Shown here: piece after piece, positions 63,113-64,000 of the stretch | How positions within the stretch are numbered: position 1 is the first letter of the stretch | Layout: each line of letters begins with the position of its first letter | Origin: Wukongibacter sp050859025 | Lineage (GTDB): Bacteria; Bacillota; Clostridia; Peptostreptococcales; Caminicellaceae | NCBI RefSeq assembly: GCF_050859025.1 | Contig: NZ_CP138200.1 | Location: 5,518,001-5,582,000 of the forward strand | Direction of reading: 5' to 3' | DNA length: 64,000 nucleotides | Position numbers and translations under genes: made by a program | Notes under the pieces: generated by a model | Database searches by the model: none | What the model was told of the DNA's origin: nothing | Seen by the model: only the letters and a program-made list of their open reading frames with translations

Positions 63113-63132
63113 ATTTCTAATATTTTAGAAAT
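63113..63132. promoter_or_regulatory. enhancer palindrome 3
   Basis: ATTTCTAA-TATT-TTAGAAAT is identical to copy 1. It is spaced exactly 30 bases from copy 2, close to three helical turns, so bound dimers would lie on one face. Confidence 0.72.
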
Positions 63133-63150
63133 GAATTTACAATTCATACT

Positions 63151-63313
63151 ACTTGTGAAAATTGCATGATTTTAACTTGACTGGATTGCATACGTAAATA
63201 TTATCCCTAATTTAATTACTTAGAACAAAACATATTTTAATGGTATGCCTCTGGAGGTTTTTAAACTATATACAATAATAAGCTTCTTTAGATGGTAATT
63301 ATGCAATTTGCTC
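63151..63313. repeat. repeat family B, copy 2
   Basis: The left end GAAAATTGCATGATTTTAACTTGACTGG and right end GGTAATTATGCAATTTGCTCA match copy 1 (50306-50428). The middle is longer and different. It lies directly after the sigma-54 activator gene, overlapping its last bases. Confidence 0.6.
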
Positions 63314-64000
63314 ACTTAATTTTATTATATAATGTAGCTAATGATATACCTAATGCTTTAGCAGCTTTTTTCTTTCCTTCTACAGTATCACCATATGTTA
63401 AAATTGCTTTCTTTATCTCATTAATTTCTATATCTCTCACTATCTCTTCAAGGGATTTCAATTTGACAAGTTGTTTCTTTACCCCTTCCGCTTGAATAAT
63501 TTTAGGAAGATGTTCGATTCCTATAGTATATTCATCTATCATATTAGATGCAAATTCTATAGTATTTTTCAATTCTCTTATGTTCCCCGGCCAATCATAA
63601 TTATAGAGTATTTTCATAGCCTCTTCTGAAATAGCTATTCGCCTTTTCATTTTATCAGCGATTTTATCAAGAAAATATTCTGTAAGTGGTTTTATATCTC
63701 CTCTTCTATTTCGCAACGGATACAAATTTATTGGAAATACTGCAATCCTATAATATAAATCTTTTCTAAATTCATTTCTCTCTATCATTTCTTCAAGATT
63801 TTTATTTGTTGCAGCAATAATTCTAACATCTATAGGTATTTCATCTAGTCCCCCAATACGTCTTATCGTATTTTCCTGCAGAGTTCTAAGCAGCTTTGCC
63901 TGAAGAATGTAATTCATTTCAGATATCTCATCTAAAAATAATGTTCCTCCATTGGCTACCTCAAAAAGACCAATTTTCCCTCCTTTTTTTGCACCTGTAA
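63312..64000 (-). CDS. sigma-54-dependent activator, C-terminal part
   Basis: The window edge cuts this gene; about 230 residues are visible. The frame is open to the end and begins in the sigma-54 loop (TGAKKGGKIG), followed by Walker B GGTLFLDEIS, the sensor RVIAATNKNLEE, the arginine finger region FRKDLYYRIAVFPI and WPGNIRELKNTIEF. A Fis-type helix-turn-helix ends it (KKAAKALGISLATLYNKIK). It should drive the neighbouring operon through the palindromes at 62935-63132. The N-terminal sensor domain lies outside the window, so its signal is unknown. Confidence 0.93.
   Translation of the reverse strand, partial: TGAKKGGKIGLFEVANGGTLFLDEISEMNYILQAKLLRTLQENTIRRIGGLDEIPIDVRIIAATNKNLEEMIERNEFRKDLYYRIAVFPINLYPLRNRRGDIKPLTEYFLDKIADKMKRRIAISEEAMKILYNYDWPGNIRELKNTIEFASNMIDEYTIGIEHLPKIIQAEGVKKQLVKLKSLEEIVRDIEINEIKKAILTYGDTVEGKKKAAKALGISLATLYNKIK

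Overview
The window looks like chromosomal DNA of a low-GC, strictly fermentative Clostridia-type Firmicute. The evidence is AT-rich intergenic DNA, strong AGGAGG/GGGGG ribosome binding sites, frequent GTG and TTG starts, a glycine riboswitch, sigma-54 promoters in front of acid/CoA metabolism genes, and a glgB-glgC-glgD-glgA-glgP-pulA glycogen operon. No rRNA, tRNA or CRISPR array was seen. Most genes lie on the minus strand. All identifications were made by eye from sequence motifs.

Layout: (1) 1-4.2 kb: a glycine riboswitch with a terminator reads into an ACT-domain protein and the first codons of a UPF0210 protein; then a KAS III-like enzyme and a CoA-transferase behind a sigma-54 promoter. 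(2) 4.2-9.5 kb: a sodium:solute symporter with a small membrane partner, then a secreted lipase with its own sigma-54 promoter, next to a PAS-AAA-Fis sigma-54 activator. (3) 9.7-17.5 kb: arsRC, remnants of a small membrane-protein family, a Fur-box iron(III) ABC transporter, an IS3-type element and an orphan amino-acid binding protein. (4) 17.8-29 kb: an htrA protease with a two-component system, a CarA-N-domain-like orphan, a MATE pump, a metallo-beta-lactamase-fold hydrolase with a hidden small gene, and a Zn/Cd P-type ATPase with its ArsR-type repressor. (5) 29-36.4 kb: an alanine/glycine symporter, then two guanidino-group hydrolases flanking an M20 peptidase, facing a divergent GntR regulator, and hisC. 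(6) 36.4-45.8 kb: recJ, a Gln-rich repeat protein, an HD-GYP protein, a nuclease-helicase fusion, a nucleoid-associated protein and a compact structured RNA-like element. (7) 45.8-56.4 kb: the glycogen operon. (8) 56.6-64 kb: a transporter/AtuA/CoA-transferase operon split by an insertion sequence, driven by a sigma-54 promoter with three enhancer palindromes and a neighbouring activator.

Three operons carry almost identical TGGCAT-N5-TTGC sigma-54 promoters, and two of the three sit beside sigma-54 activator genes, so acid/CoA and lipid catabolism appear to share this control. Glycogen synthesis and breakdown enzymes are in one transcription unit. The most unusual material is non-coding: a family of about 105-bp palindromic repeats (five copies), a second repeat family with AATTATGCAATT ends, and a 151-bp three-way-junction element inserted between two copies of a terminator hairpin.
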